A stretch of 41,706 nucleotides of DNA from Candidatus Roseilinea sp. NK_OTU-006 (GTDB lineage Bacteria; Chloroflexota; Anaerolineae; J036; Brachytrichaceae), in assembly GCF_012931985.1 (NCBI RefSeq), contig NZ_JAAFGM010000028.1, positions 1 through 41,706 on the forward strand, written 5' to 3'. Below the pieces are notes generated by a model that was not told the origin of the DNA, made no database searches, and worked only from the letters and a program-made list of their open reading frames with translations. Shown here piece by piece: positions 20,052-30,146 of the stretch. A program made the translations under genes and the position numbers. The first letter of the stretch is position 1. Each line of letters opens with the position of its first letter.

Positions 20052-23039
20052 ATGCACACCTTCCAAGACCTCATCCTGGCGTTGCAGGCATTCTGGGCGT
20101 CCAAAGGTTGCTTGATCTGGCAGCCTTACAACCAGGTCGTCGGCGCAGGCACGATGAACCCGGCCACCTTCCTACGCGTGCTCGGCCCCGAGCCGTGGAA
20201 CGTGGCCTATGTTGAGCCGTCGGTGCGGCCGGATGACGGCCGCTTCGGCCAGAACCCAAACCGCCTCTACACCCATACCCAGTTCCAGGTCATCTTGAAA
20301 CCGACGCCGGAGCGCTCCCAGGAGCTGTATCTCGAAAGCCTGCGCGCCATCGGCGTAGACCTGGCGCGCCACGATGTGCGTTTCGTCGAGGACAACTGGG
20401 CTCAGCCGGCCATCGGCGCATGGGGCTTGGGCTGGGAAGTCTGGCTGGACGGCCTGGAGATCACCCAGTACACCTACTTTCAGCAAGTCGGCGGCATCAC
20501 GCTCGACCCCGTGTGCCTGGAGATCACCTACGGCCTGGAACGCATCGCCATGGCGCAGCAGGGCGCGCGCAACGTGTTCGACCTGAAATGGAGCGCCGAC
20601 CGCACCTACGGCGATGTGAAGCTGACCGACGAACAAGAGCGCAGCGGGTATGCGTTCCACCACGCCGATGTGGATGCGCTGCGCGAGCTGTTCGACATCT
20701 ACGAGCGCGAGGGCAAGCGCGCGATTGCGCAGGGGCTGGTGTTGCCGGCGCACGACTACGTGTTGCAATGTTCCAACACCTTTAACTTGCTCGACACCCG
20801 CGGCGCCATCGGCGTGACCGAGCGCCAGCGCTACCTCGGCCGCATGCGCGACCTGGCGCGCGAAATCGCGTTGGCATACGTCGCGCAACGCGAGCGACTC
20901 GGCTTCCCCTGGCTCTCGAAGGGCGGAGGGCGAGAGGCCCAGGCTGAGCCGGCTCCGGTCGTCGCCCCGCCGACCCTCGCCGAACCCCAAACGTTGCTCG
21001 TCGAGCTGGGCACGGAAGAACTCCCCGCCGGCGACGTGCCCGCGTGCCAGGAGCAGCTCGGCCGCTACGTCGTCGAGGCGCTGGACGCGGCGCGCATCGC
21101 ACACGGCGAAGCCATGCTGATCGGCACGCCGCGCCGCACGGCCGTGTTGGTGAGGGATGTTGCGCCCGTGCAGCGCGACATTGATGAGATGGTTAAAGGC
21201 CCGCCGGCCAGGACAGCTTTCGACAACGACGGCAACCCCACGCAGGCGGCGATCGGCTTCGCCAGGCGGTTCAACCTTGAACCGCGCGAATTGGTCGTGC
21301 AAGAGGATGCCGGCAGCGCGTATGTGTATGCGCGCAAACGCGAGGCCGGCCGACCCACGCTTGAGGTGCTGGCGCAGGTGTTGCCGCAGGCGCTCGGCAA
21401 GATCACCTTCGAGAAGACCATGCGCTGGAACGCCAGTAACGTCGCCTTTTCGCGCCCGATCAACTGGATCGTCGCCTTGCTGGGCGACCGGGTCATCCCG
21501 TTTGCGTTTGCCGGCGTGCAAAGCGGCAACCTCAGCTTCGGCCCGCGCGGTGAAGGCTCGCCGCCGTTCACCGTAGCACACGCCGACCACTACCCGGCAC
21601 TCCTCGCCCAGCACCATATCATCGGCGACCGCGCGGCACGCAGGGCCGAGATTGCCCGCCAGGTCGAGGCCGCAGCAGACGGCGTCGGTGGGCGCGTTGC
21701 CCACGACGATGACCTGCTCGACGAAGTGACCGACCTGGTCGAACAGCCGACGGCCGTGCTCTGCACATTCGAAGAGGAATTCCTCGCGCTGCCCTCGGCT
21801 GTGCTGACCGCGGTGATGCGCAAGAAGCAGCGCTACTTCACCGTGCTGCGCGCCGATGGCGAGGCGCTGTTGCCCTACTTCGTCACCGTTCGCAACGGCA
21901 GCGATGCGCACCTCGACGAAGTGCGCAAGGGCAACGAGGATGTGGTGCGCGCCCGCTTCGCCGACGCCGCCTACTTCTTCCGCCAAGACCTCAGCAAGCC
22001 GCTCGAGGCCTACCTACCGCGCCTCGACACGATCACGTTCCAGGCCAAGCTCGGCTCGATGCTGGACAAGACCCGGCGCATCGAGGCACTCGTGGTGCCG
22101 CTTGGAGCGCAGTTGGGCGTGGGGAGCGCAGAGTTGGAAATTGCGCGCAAGGCTGCCCGGCTGTGCAAGGCCGACCTCGCCACCAGCATGGTGGTCGAGA
22201 TCACGGCGCTGCAGGGCGTGATGGGGCGCGAGTATCACCGGCGCACCAGCGACGATGAAGACAAAGACGCCGTGGCCGAGGCGATCTTCGAGCACTACCT
22301 GCCGCGCTTCGCCGGTGATGCCACGCCGAAGACCGCCGCCGGCCTGGTCGTCTCGCTGGCCGACAAGCTCGATAGCATCGCCGGCCTGTTTGCCGTCGGG
22401 CTGGCACCGAAGGGCAGCGCCGACCCATTTGCGCTGCGCCGCGCTGCGATCGGCGTGGTGCAGAATCTGATCGCCGGCGACAGCCCCTTCTCGCTGCGCG
22501 CCGGCTTAGAAGCCGCCATGGCGCAGCTCCCCATCGCCCCGAACGTCGAGGCGTTGGAAGCGGCGCATCGCTTCATCCTCGACCGCGAGCGCCAACAATT
22601 CCTCGACGAGGGCTATCGCCACGATGCAGTCGAAGCCGTGATCGCCGCCGCCGGCGACGATCCGGCGCGCGCCAGGCGTTTTCTCGCCCAGTTGAGCGCG
22701 GCATTGGCCCGCGAGGACTGGCCGGCGACGCTGGACGCATACGCACGCTGCGCCCGCATCGTCAGAACCCAGGCGCGTGCGCCGAGCGACATCGCCGAGG
22801 ATCCGGAGCCGGCCGCGCGAGCGTTGGCGCAGGCTGTGGCGCGCCTCGAAAAGCCCGCGGATGCCCAATCGCTGATCTCTAATCTCCAATCTCTCGTCGT
22901 CCCGATCACCCGCTTCTTCGACGAGGTGTTGGTGATGGCCGAAGATCCACGCCTGCGCGCGTCGCGCTTGGCGTTGTTGCAGCGCATCGTCGCTCAGGCC
23001 GATGACATCGCCGACCTGAGCAAGCTCGAGGGCTTCTAA
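20052..23039 (+). CDS. glyQS: Glycyl-tRNA synthetase, alpha and beta subunits fused in one chain
   Basis: The bacterial-type enzyme charges tRNA-Gly and is usually an alpha2-beta2 tetramer from glyQ and glyS. Here both are in one 995-residue chain. Residues 1-300 are the catalytic alpha part ([55 protein letters not shown]). After a ~20-residue Pro/Ala linker the beta part begins at ~315 ([13 protein letters not shown]) and continues to an HD-like and DALR anticodon-binding region at the end. Fused forms are known in chlamydiae and some other phyla. The ATG at 20052 gives the family N-terminus. A heptad repeat at 22864-22898 encodes an apparent insertion ([10 protein letters not shown]) before [11 protein letters not shown]. 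Confidence 0.96.
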   Translation: MHTFQDLILALQAFWASKGCLIWQPYNQVVGAGTMNPATFLRVLGPEPWNVAYVEPSVRPDDGRFGQNPNRLYTHTQFQVILKPTPERSQELYLESLRAIGVDLARHDVRFVEDNWAQPAIGAWGLGWEVWLDGLEITQYTYFQQVGGITLDPVCLEITYGLERIAMAQQGARNVFDLKWSADRTYGDVKLTDEQERSGYAFHHADVDALRELFDIYEREGKRAIAQGLVLPAHDYVLQCSNTFNLLDTRGAIGVTERQRYLGRMRDLAREIALAYVAQRERLGFPWLSKGGGREAQAEPAPVVAPPTLAEPQTLLVELGTEELPAGDVPACQEQLGRYVVEALDAARIAHGEAMLIGTPRRTAVLVRDVAPVQRDIDEMVKGPPARTAFDNDGNPTQAAIGFARRFNLEPRELVVQEDAGSAYVYARKREAGRPTLEVLAQVLPQALGKITFEKTMRWNASNVAFSRPINWIVALLGDRVIPFAFAGVQSGNLSFGPRGEGSPPFTVAHADHYPALLAQHHIIGDRAARRAEIARQVEAAADGVGGRVAHDDDLLDEVTDLVEQPTAVLCTFEEEFLALPSAVLTAVMRKKQRYFTVLRADGEALLPYFVTVRNGSDAHLDEVRKGNEDVVRARFADAAYFFRQDLSKPLEAYLPRLDTITFQAKLGSMLDKTRRIEALVVPLGAQLGVGSAELEIARKAARLCKADLATSMVVEITALQGVMGREYHRRTSDDEDKDAVAEAIFEHYLPRFAGDATPKTAAGLVVSLADKLDSIAGLFAVGLAPKGSADPFALRRAAIGVVQNLIAGDSPFSLRAGLEAAMAQLPIAPNVEALEAAHRFILDRERQQFLDEGYRHDAVEAVIAAAGDDPARARRFLAQLSAALAREDWPATLDAYARCARIVRTQARAPSDIAEDPEPAARALAQAVARLEKPADAQSLISNLQSLVVPITRFFDEVLVMAEDPRLRASRLALLQRIVAQADDIADLSKLEGF
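22864..22898. repeat. Heptad repeat inside glyQS
   Basis: Five 7-base units run in register on the coding strand: CCCAATC, GCTGATC, TCTAATC, TCCAATC, TCTCGTC. They match the complement of the heptads in moeA and encode the same NLQSL peptide. The insertion lies about 50 residues before the GlyRS C-terminus. Confidence 0.7.
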
Positions 23040-23075
23040 TATCCCTCAACATTCGCGACGCCCGATCCCATCCCG

Positions 23076-23615
23076 ATGACTGACCCGACCCACGACTCCG
23101 AGCAAGAACGCCTGAATGCTTGGTTGGAGCGTCGTCATGAGCAGCAATTCCGCGAAAGCCTGCTTCGGGGCACACAACTGCTCAGCCAGCGCAAACCAGT
23201 GGATGCGCTGCCCTTCTTAGAGCGGGCGCACAAGCTCAAGCCGGACAACCCTGACGCGGCGCTCAACTTGGGCGGCGCCTACATCATGACCGGCAGGCAC
23301 AAACTGGCCGTGTCGGTGCTGGAGCGCGCGGTTGCGCGCACGCCCGACAACGCGCAGTTGTGGATCAATCTGGGCGCAGCCTACTTGGGCAATCCGGTTA
23401 CTGCCACCGACGAACGCCAGCAACGCGCACTGGCAGCCTTCAACCGCGCATTGGAGATAGACCCGCTGGCGCGCAGCGTAGCCTACAACATCGGCCTGAT
23501 TCACCGAGATCGGGGCGAGATTGAGCTGGCCATCGCCGCTTTTCGCCGGGCTGTGCTGGCCGATCCTTACGACCGCGACGCCAGGCGCATGCTGGAGAAA
23601 CTGGGCGCGCCCTAG
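23076..23615 (+). CDS. TPR-repeat protein
   Basis: A 179-residue protein with at least three tetratricopeptide repeats: DALPFLERAHKLKPDNPDAAL, GRHKLAVSVLERAVARTPDNAQL and ALAAFNRALEIDPLARSVAYN, then a fourth ending AIAAFRRAVLADPYDRDA. No signal peptide or other domain is seen, so it is a cytoplasmic adaptor of unknown partner. It follows glyQS by 36 bases and meets the DUF6391 gene tail to tail with 6 bases between. Confidence 0.83.
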   Translation: MTDPTHDSEQERLNAWLERRHEQQFRESLLRGTQLLSQRKPVDALPFLERAHKLKPDNPDAALNLGGAYIMTGRHKLAVSVLERAVARTPDNAQLWINLGAAYLGNPVTATDERQQRALAAFNRALEIDPLARSVAYNIGLIHRDRGEIELAIAAFRRAVLADPYDRDARRMLEKLGAP

Positions 23616-23621
23616 CTGCGC

Positions 23622-24131
23622 TCAGGACGATGGCTCATGATCGGTTTCGACAAAATGCGCGATCAGGCGTCCTGTTGGGCTGCTCCGGATGCGGCGCACC
23701 CATGCGCCGTTCATCTCCGCCGAGGTCGTCACCTTCGCCTGCATCCAGGGACCCAGCGGCTGGGCCAACAATGCGCCGATCATCGCACCGAGGATGGCAT
23801 TCGGCAGTTGCACATACCAAGGCGCACGTTTGCCGCTGGCGAGGATGCCCAGCATGGCCAGCGCGCCGCTCAAGACGCCCGCCGTGACCACATTTGTGCC
23901 ACAACGGGGATGAATGGCCAGCTCGCGCTGACCGGCTTTCATACGCCGGATCGCTTCGTTCACTGCGGCGCGTACTGTCGCTTCGTCCGGCAGGTCGCCA
24001 TAAAGATAGAACCCTTGCCAAGTGGCTCGGCCGCCCGCGCGCAGGTTAGGCTGTTGGGCTTCTAGGATGTGCAGCGTGGCATGTTCCAGGGCGTGATTAC
24101 GCCGGATGCGCTCGACGATCTCGTTCAGCAT
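23622..24131 (-). CDS. DUF6391 family membrane protein
   Basis: A 169-residue protein with the hallmarks of DUF6391: RRNHALEHATLHIL near the N-terminus, a central ELAIHPRCGTN motif, and two hydrophobic helices (VTAGVLSGALAMLGIL and AILGAMIGALLAQPLG). The family is known mainly from Chloroflexota and cyanobacteria-like genomes and has no established function; the conserved His and Cys residues could bind a metal. TATACT 8 bases before the start suggests a leaderless transcript. Confidence 0.75.
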   Translation of the reverse strand: MLNEIVERIRRNHALEHATLHILEAQQPNLRAGGRATWQGFYLYGDLPDEATVRAAVNEAIRRMKAGQRELAIHPRCGTNVVTAGVLSGALAMLGILASGKRAPWYVQLPNAILGAMIGALLAQPLGPWMQAKVTTSAEMNGAWVRRIRSSPTGRLIAHFVETDHEPSS

Positions 24132-24139
24132 CTAAAATC

Positions 24140-24145
24140 AGTATA
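24140..24145 (-). promoter_or_regulatory. -10-like TATACT for the DUF6391 gene
   Basis: On minus, ATGTTATACTG holds TATACT ending 8 bases before the ATG. The identical 11-mer is found before tRNA-Leu, which supports promoter function at both. Confidence 0.5.
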
Positions 24146-24197
24146 ACATTCCACCACAAACCGAATTTCTTGGAGAAGTTTCGGTGAGGGCAAGCGC

Positions 24198-24950
24198 ATG
24201 AGACTGCAAGGAAAGGTGGCTTTGGTGACCGGCGCCGCGCATCGCGTCGGCAAAGTGATTGCGTTGATGCTGGCTCAGGAAGGCGCCGATATCGTCGTGC
24301 ACTACGGCGCCAGCGCAGATGCGGCGCAGAAGACCGCGCGCGAGATCGAGGCGTTGGGCCGGCGCGCGCTATTGCACCAGGCCGACATGGCCGATTGGAA
24401 CCAGGCAGCCGAACTCGGCCGACGTGCGTTGGCGCACTTCGGCAAGGTGGACATCTTGATCAACAGCGCGTCCAGCTTCGTCCCGAACGATTACTTCTCC
24501 ACCACCGAGGCCGACTTCGACAAAGCTTTCGACGTCAACGTCAAGGGGCCGTTCGTGCTCAGCCAGGTGATCGCCCGGGCAATGATGGACGATACAGGCG
24601 AGGGCGTGCGCGGCAACATCATCAACATCGTGGATGAGGGCGCCTTCTTCCCGTGGCGCGAATACGTCGCCCATGGCATATCGAAGGCGGCGCTCTTGGC
24701 GCTCACGCGCGCACAGGCGCTTAACTTCGGCCCCAAGGTGCGCGTCAATGCCATCTGCCCCGGACCGATCCTGAAGCCGCCGGATTACACCGAGGAGCAA
24801 TGGCAGGCGCTGCGCAAGACCAACCCGCTGCGGGCGCTTGGCACGGCCGAGCAGGTCGGCGAAATCGTCCTGTTCTTGCTCACCGGCCCGCAGTTCATCA
24901 ACGGCGATTGCATCATGCTGGACGGCGGGCGAATGTGGCAACACCAATAG
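24198..24950 (+). CDS. Short-chain dehydrogenase, pteridine reductase-like, with His at the Tyr position
   Basis: A 250-residue SDR with the Rossmann loop TGAAHRVG at 11-18, NVKGP near 115, and the family C-terminus GGRMW. In the active site, INIVDEGAF has Asp146 where most SDRs have Ser, as in pteridine reductases (PTR1/FolM). The usual YxxxK is HGISK (His159, Lys163), so the catalytic Tyr is replaced by His. A Tyr at 156 is one helical turn away and might compensate. Function could be a pterin or ketone reductase, or a non-catalytic role. Confidence 0.82.
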   Translation: MRLQGKVALVTGAAHRVGKVIALMLAQEGADIVVHYGASADAAQKTAREIEALGRRALLHQADMADWNQAAELGRRALAHFGKVDILINSASSFVPNDYFSTTEADFDKAFDVNVKGPFVLSQVIARAMMDDTGEGVRGNIINIVDEGAFFPWREYVAHGISKAALLALTRAQALNFGPKVRVNAICPGPILKPPDYTEEQWQALRKTNPLRALGTAEQVGEIVLFLLTGPQFINGDCIMLDGGRMWQHQ

Positions 24951-24988
24951 CGCGAGCGCCGCGCGTTCGCGCGCCCTTGTGAAGAGAC

Positions 24989-26281
24989 ATGGACCTGACC
25001 CAACTTACCAAGCTCGTCCAATTCATTGACGAGGAACGGCGCAAAGATCGCGCCCTCATCATCCAGTTGCAAGAGCGGGTGGACGGCCTCTTGCGCGAGG
25101 CCGAAGCGCGCGCGCGCTATGCCCAGTCGCTCGAAGCCATGCTCAACGAGGTGAAGCTGCAACTCTCGCGCGCCATGGGCTGGACGTCCGCGACGGAGCA
25201 GTTGCGCGAGGAGTTCAACCAGATCATCGCGCGCATCGAGGATCAGCGCACCAAGGCCGAGCGCGAACTGGCGCGCACCCGGCAGATCGAGATCGAGTCC
25301 ATCGTGCGCCAGCTCAACGAGCTGAAGAAAGAGAGCAAGCTCTACGCCGGCTACGCCGAGCAGATCGAGGCGCGCAAGGCCGAGGAAGGCCGCCTGGCCG
25401 AGATGATCAGCCGCGTGCAGGTGCAGGTCTTGGAGATAGACCGGCGCTTCGACCAGCTAACGACACAGCTCCCCTTCCTCGAGGAGCAACGTCGCCAGGA
25501 TGCCAAGCGCATCGCTGCTCTGGAACAGGAAATTCCCGAGATCAAGAAGAAGATCGAACAACTCCCGCCGCGTTTGCTCCTGCTGGACGAGGCGATCCGC
25601 CGCAAGCAAACCGAGATCGAGGAAGCGGCCAAGTTGCTGGAGGCGCAGAGCCAGCTCATCGAGGCCCAGCGCGTGGCCGACATCCGCCGTGAACGCCAGT
25701 TTGCGGAATACGCCGAACTCATCGAGCGGATGAAAGTGCGCGCTGAAGAAGTCGCCCAGCAGGTGACCGGCTTCATCCAGTTGCGCGAGGAAGTGAAGCG
25801 CGAACTCGCCGCGCTGCGAGATTTCCAAGAGCGCCTCGAGGTGCGCATCAACGAGCTGTTCGAGATCCAACGCGACGCCGAGGAACGAGCCAAACGCGCC
25901 GCGGACGCCTTCCGCGAACAAGTCGAGAAGGAGTGGCGCACGTTCGCCGTCGCCCAGGACGAAAAGTGGTTCGAGCGCGACCGTCACATCAGCGAACTCG
26001 AACTTCGTACCGCAGAGTTAGAAGAAGAGCTGCCGAAGCTGCAGCCGCAGATCACTCCGCTGTACGAAATCTTCGAAGCGTTCTCGCAGGCCTACGCCAA
26101 CGCCGGCCGCGAATGGCTGGCCGAGGCCAACCGGTTGCTCGATCAGGCCAAGATCAACGTGCCCAGCGAGATCAAGCCCTCGCGCCGGCAGCGCAAGAAG
26201 CGCCAGGCGCAGGCCGAAGCTCAAGCCGCGCCTCCCGGGCAGCTTGACGATGTGGATATGGCGGCGGATCTTGTCGAGTGA
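24989..26281 (+). CDS. Long coiled-coil protein of unknown function
   Basis: The 430 residues are nearly all charged heptad-like helix (Glu, Arg, Gln, Leu and Ala rich) from residue 1 to ~360, without signal peptide or membrane segment. The C-terminal ~50 residues are basic, then Ala/Gln rich (RRQRKKRQAQAEAQAA) and acidic at the end. It resembles SMC- or DivIVA-like coiled coils only in composition, and I do not recognise a family. Its stop overlaps a GTG that could start selB. Confidence 0.72.
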   Translation: MDLTQLTKLVQFIDEERRKDRALIIQLQERVDGLLREAEARARYAQSLEAMLNEVKLQLSRAMGWTSATEQLREEFNQIIARIEDQRTKAERELARTRQIEIESIVRQLNELKKESKLYAGYAEQIEARKAEEGRLAEMISRVQVQVLEIDRRFDQLTTQLPFLEEQRRQDAKRIAALEQEIPEIKKKIEQLPPRLLLLDEAIRRKQTEIEEAAKLLEAQSQLIEAQRVADIRRERQFAEYAELIERMKVRAEEVAQQVTGFIQLREEVKRELAALRDFQERLEVRINELFEIQRDAEERAKRAADAFREQVEKEWRTFAVAQDEKWFERDRHISELELRTAELEEELPKLQPQITPLYEIFEAFSQAYANAGREWLAEANRLLDQAKINVPSEIKPSRRQRKKRQAQAEAQAAPPGQLDDVDMAADLVE

Positions 26282-26331
26282 GCAATGACGGTTGCGCATC
26301 TTCGTCCCCGCCGTTGCCATCTGCACGTCCG

Positions 26332-28272
26332 ATGCGCGTGATAGCCACCGCAGGCCACGTTGACCACGGCAAATCCACGCTGGTGCGCGCGCTGACCGGC
26401 ATTGACCCCGACCGGCTGCGCGAAGAACAGCAACGCGAGATGACGATTGATCTCGGCTTCGCGTGGATGACCCTGCCGAACGGCGAACCAGTGGGCGTCG
26501 TGGATGTGCCCGGCCACATTGACTTCATCGAGAACATGCTGGCCGGCGTCGGCGGCGTAGATGCGGCCTTGCTGGTCATCGCAGCCGACGAAGGCCCCAT
26601 GCCCCAGACTGTTGAGCATCTCGCCATCCTCGGCTTGCTTCAGGTGCGCTGCGGCGTTGTCGCTTTGAGCAAGTTGGATCTCATATCCGACCCGACGTGG
26701 GTCGCGCTGGTGGACGACGAGGTCCGCCGGTTGCTCGCAGGCACGCCGCTGGCCGGCGCGGCCATCGTGCCGGTCAGCGCCAAGACCGGCCAGGGTTTGG
26801 CAGCGCTCAGGGCGGCTCTGGCGCGCGCGTTGGCGGATGCGCCTGCGCGTCGCGACCTGGGCCGACCGCGCTTGCCGGTGGATCGCGTCTTCACGCTGCC
26901 GGGATTCGGCGTCGTCGTCACCGGCACGTTGAGCGATGGCGTCTTCGAGGTCGGCGATGAGGTCGAGGTGATCACCCAGCGCGGTGAAACTTTGCCCGCG
27001 CGCATTCGCGGCCTACAAACGCACAAGCAGAAGGTCACCCGCGCGCAAATCGGCAGCCGCCTGGCCGTCAACCTTTCCGGCATCGCGGCCGAGCGCATCG
27101 CGCGCGGCTGCGTCGTCGCCCGGCCGGGTGCGCTCGCTCCGACGACGCTGGTGGACGCCTGGCTGGAGGTGCTGAGCGCCCCTGCGCGCCAGGCCACCGC
27201 CATGCCCCGCGCGTTCGCGCTGCGCCACAATGCTGAGGTGAAGATCTTCAGCGGCGCGGCGCATAGCATTGCGCGCGTCCGGCTGTTGGAGGGGGATGCG
27301 CTCACGCCGGGTGAATCAGGCTGGACGCAGTTGCAACTGGCTGCGCCGATGGCGTTAGCCAACGGCGATCGCTTTGTCGTGCGCTTGCCCTCGCCATCCG
27401 TCACCCTCGGCGGCGGGGTGATCGTCAATGCACATCCGCAAATGCGCTACCGGCGCAAGGGCGGCCGCGCCGACGCTCAGGTGCTTAAACGACTGGCGAC
27501 GTTGCGGCGCGGCTCGCCCGCCGAACGCCTCTTGCAGGCGTTGGAGGAGCTGGCCTTCGCCTCGCCGGCCGAAGCAGCGGCCAGGGCGCAACTGGAAGCC
27601 GAGGATTTGCAAGCCGCCCTGGCCGATTTGTCTGAGCGAGGCGCGATTGTCATCGCGCCCGATGCAAAGGGCGGTCGCATCCTCAGTTGTCGCGAGACGT
27701 GGCAGAGGATGCGCCACAGCGCGCAAGAAGTCCTGGAAGCCTATCACAAAGCGCATCCGCTGGCCGAGGGGATGCCGCGTGAGGCGCTGCGCGGCCAATT
27801 GGGCTTACCGGCAGAGGTCTTCGACGCCCTGCTCAAGTCGGGTCACGACTCGTCCGATTCGACCCGTTTCGTGGATTCCGGCGGCGTGGTGCGGCTAGCA
27901 GCTCATGAGATTCGCTTCGATGCCGACCAGCGGGCGGCGGTGGATGCGCTGCTGGCGCGGTGTCGGACGCAGCCCTGGGCGACGCCATCCGTCAAAGAGG
28001 CGCGCGCCGCCGTCGGCGATCCGGTCTACGAAGTGATGCTCCGGCGGCGCATGCTCGTTCAACTCAACGACGAGGTCGTTTTGCTGCCGGAGACCTATGC
28101 GCAGGCGGTGGAGCAAGTGCGCGACTTCATCGCGCGCGAAGGTTCGATGACCGCAGCGCAGGCGCGCGACCTCTTCGGCACAACGCGCAAATACGCCCTG
28201 GCGCTGATGGAGCACCTCGACGCGATCGGCGTGACCTGTCGGCGGGGCGATGCGCGCGTGCTCAAAGGGTGA
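26332..28272 (+). CDS. selB: Selenocysteine-specific elongation factor SelB
   Basis: SelB is an EF-Tu-like GTPase that brings Sec-tRNA to UGA codons marked by a SECIS hairpin. The 646-residue protein has G1 GHVDHGKST, G2 region REEQQREMTIDLGFAW, G3 DVPGH, and a G4-like SKLD in place of NKxD. EF-Tu-like domains 2 and 3 follow, then C-terminal winged helices for SECIS binding, to about residue 640. The family start (MRVIATAGHVDHGK) favours the ATG at 26332. A GTG at 26278 overlapping the coiled-coil stop (GTGA) would add 18 residues and give translational coupling. No selA, selD or tRNA-Sec is visible in the window. Confidence 0.92.
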   Translation: MRVIATAGHVDHGKSTLVRALTGIDPDRLREEQQREMTIDLGFAWMTLPNGEPVGVVDVPGHIDFIENMLAGVGGVDAALLVIAADEGPMPQTVEHLAILGLLQVRCGVVALSKLDLISDPTWVALVDDEVRRLLAGTPLAGAAIVPVSAKTGQGLAALRAALARALADAPARRDLGRPRLPVDRVFTLPGFGVVVTGTLSDGVFEVGDEVEVITQRGETLPARIRGLQTHKQKVTRAQIGSRLAVNLSGIAAERIARGCVVARPGALAPTTLVDAWLEVLSAPARQATAMPRAFALRHNAEVKIFSGAAHSIARVRLLEGDALTPGESGWTQLQLAAPMALANGDRFVVRLPSPSVTLGGGVIVNAHPQMRYRRKGGRADAQVLKRLATLRRGSPAERLLQALEELAFASPAEAAARAQLEAEDLQAALADLSERGAIVIAPDAKGGRILSCRETWQRMRHSAQEVLEAYHKAHPLAEGMPREALRGQLGLPAEVFDALLKSGHDSSDSTRFVDSGGVVRLAAHEIRFDADQRAAVDALLARCRTQPWATPSVKEARAAVGDPVYEVMLRRRMLVQLNDEVVLLPETYAQAVEQVRDFIAREGSMTAAQARDLFGTTRKYALALMEHLDAIGVTCRRGDARVLKG

Positions 28273-28350
28273 GCACACCGTAGGGGCGACGCTCTGCCGA
28301 CTGAGAACCGGCGTGGAAAAAGAAGAAACCGGCCTGCCGGCCGGCCCCCT

Positions 28351-28379
28351 GGGGCGGTGCGGCGACTCCGCACCGCCCC
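28351..28379. terminator. Perfect 12-bp hairpin between selB and hsp20
   Basis: GGGGCGGTGCGG and its exact complement flank a 5-base loop (CGACT). It lies between convergent genes, 78 bases past the selB stop and 37 bases past the hsp20 stop, so it could end both transcripts. It lacks a T run, so it may instead be a REP-like element. Confidence 0.55.
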
Positions 28380-28416
28380 ATCCGCCAGTGATTGCGTCGC
28401 GCGACGCGCCGCAAGG

Positions 28417-28881
28417 TTACTTCACCGCAATCTTGATCTGCTTCGGCTTGACAACCTCGGCCTTCGGGATGTGCAGGGTGAGAATGCCATTCTCGAACGT
28501 GGCCTGCGCCTTATCCGCCTCTACCTCGGTGGGCAGCGCAATGCTCCGCTCGAATGAGCTATAGCGGATCTCGCGCCGATGCCAGCGATTCTTCTCATCC
28601 TTGTCCTCTTCCTCCTGCTTCCACTCGCCCTTCAGGGTGAGCATCCCGTTCTCCACCGTCACGTCCACATCCTCCGGCTTCCAACCGGGTAACGCCGCCT
28701 TGACCGTGAAGCCCTCCGGCGTCTCCACAACGTCCATCGCCGGCGCCTCGAAGTCAAAGCCATCCCCGAGCCAGCGGCTGGTGTTGACGAAAGCGTTGCG
28801 CACCAATTGATCCATCACTTCGCTCAGCGCGAGCATCTCACCGGCCGGATTCCAAGTCCTACGAGTCAGATAAGTCGCCAT
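28417..28881 (-). CDS. Hsp20 family small heat-shock protein
   Basis: A 154-residue small heat-shock chaperone that holds unfolded proteins in oligomers. The alpha-crystallin domain spans residues ~45-140 (MDVVETPEGFTVKAALPGWKPEDVDV ends near 75), with the conserved GILTL motif (ENGILTLHIPKAE) and a C-terminal IKI anchor in PKQIKIAVK. AGGAGG precedes the ATG. An inverted repeat lies 33 bases upstream. Confidence 0.93.
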   Translation of the reverse strand: MATYLTRRTWNPAGEMLALSEVMDQLVRNAFVNTSRWLGDGFDFEAPAMDVVETPEGFTVKAALPGWKPEDVDVTVENGMLTLKGEWKQEEEDKDEKNRWHRREIRYSSFERSIALPTEVEADKAQATFENGILTLHIPKAEVVKPKQIKIAVK

Positions 28882-28913
28882 AGCTTTCCCTCCTGTTGTG
28901 AATCATTTTCACC

Positions 28914-28930
28914 TGGCGCTCCTGGCGCCA
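28914..28930. promoter_or_regulatory. Inverted repeat upstream of hsp20
   Basis: TGGCGC and GCGCCA flank TCCTG. It also reads as a direct repeat of CTGGCGC. It is neither CIRCE nor the HspR HAIR site. A role in heat-shock control is possible by position only. Confidence 0.3.
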
Positions 28931-28981
28931 CATTCAGCCTGCATCATAGGAAGGAAGCGTTAGAGCAGGTTAGACGAAACG

Positions 28982-30124
<1,143 letters not shown>

Positions 30125-30146
30125 TCACCCCAATCCCCTCCCCCGG

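Noticed and set aside
20172..21986. 604-codon minus frame opposite glyQS
   Set aside because: Shadow of glyQS; no family resemblance.
28914..28930. CIRCE or HAIR element before hsp20
   Set aside because: The inverted repeat differs in sequence and spacing from both; kept only as an unassigned site.
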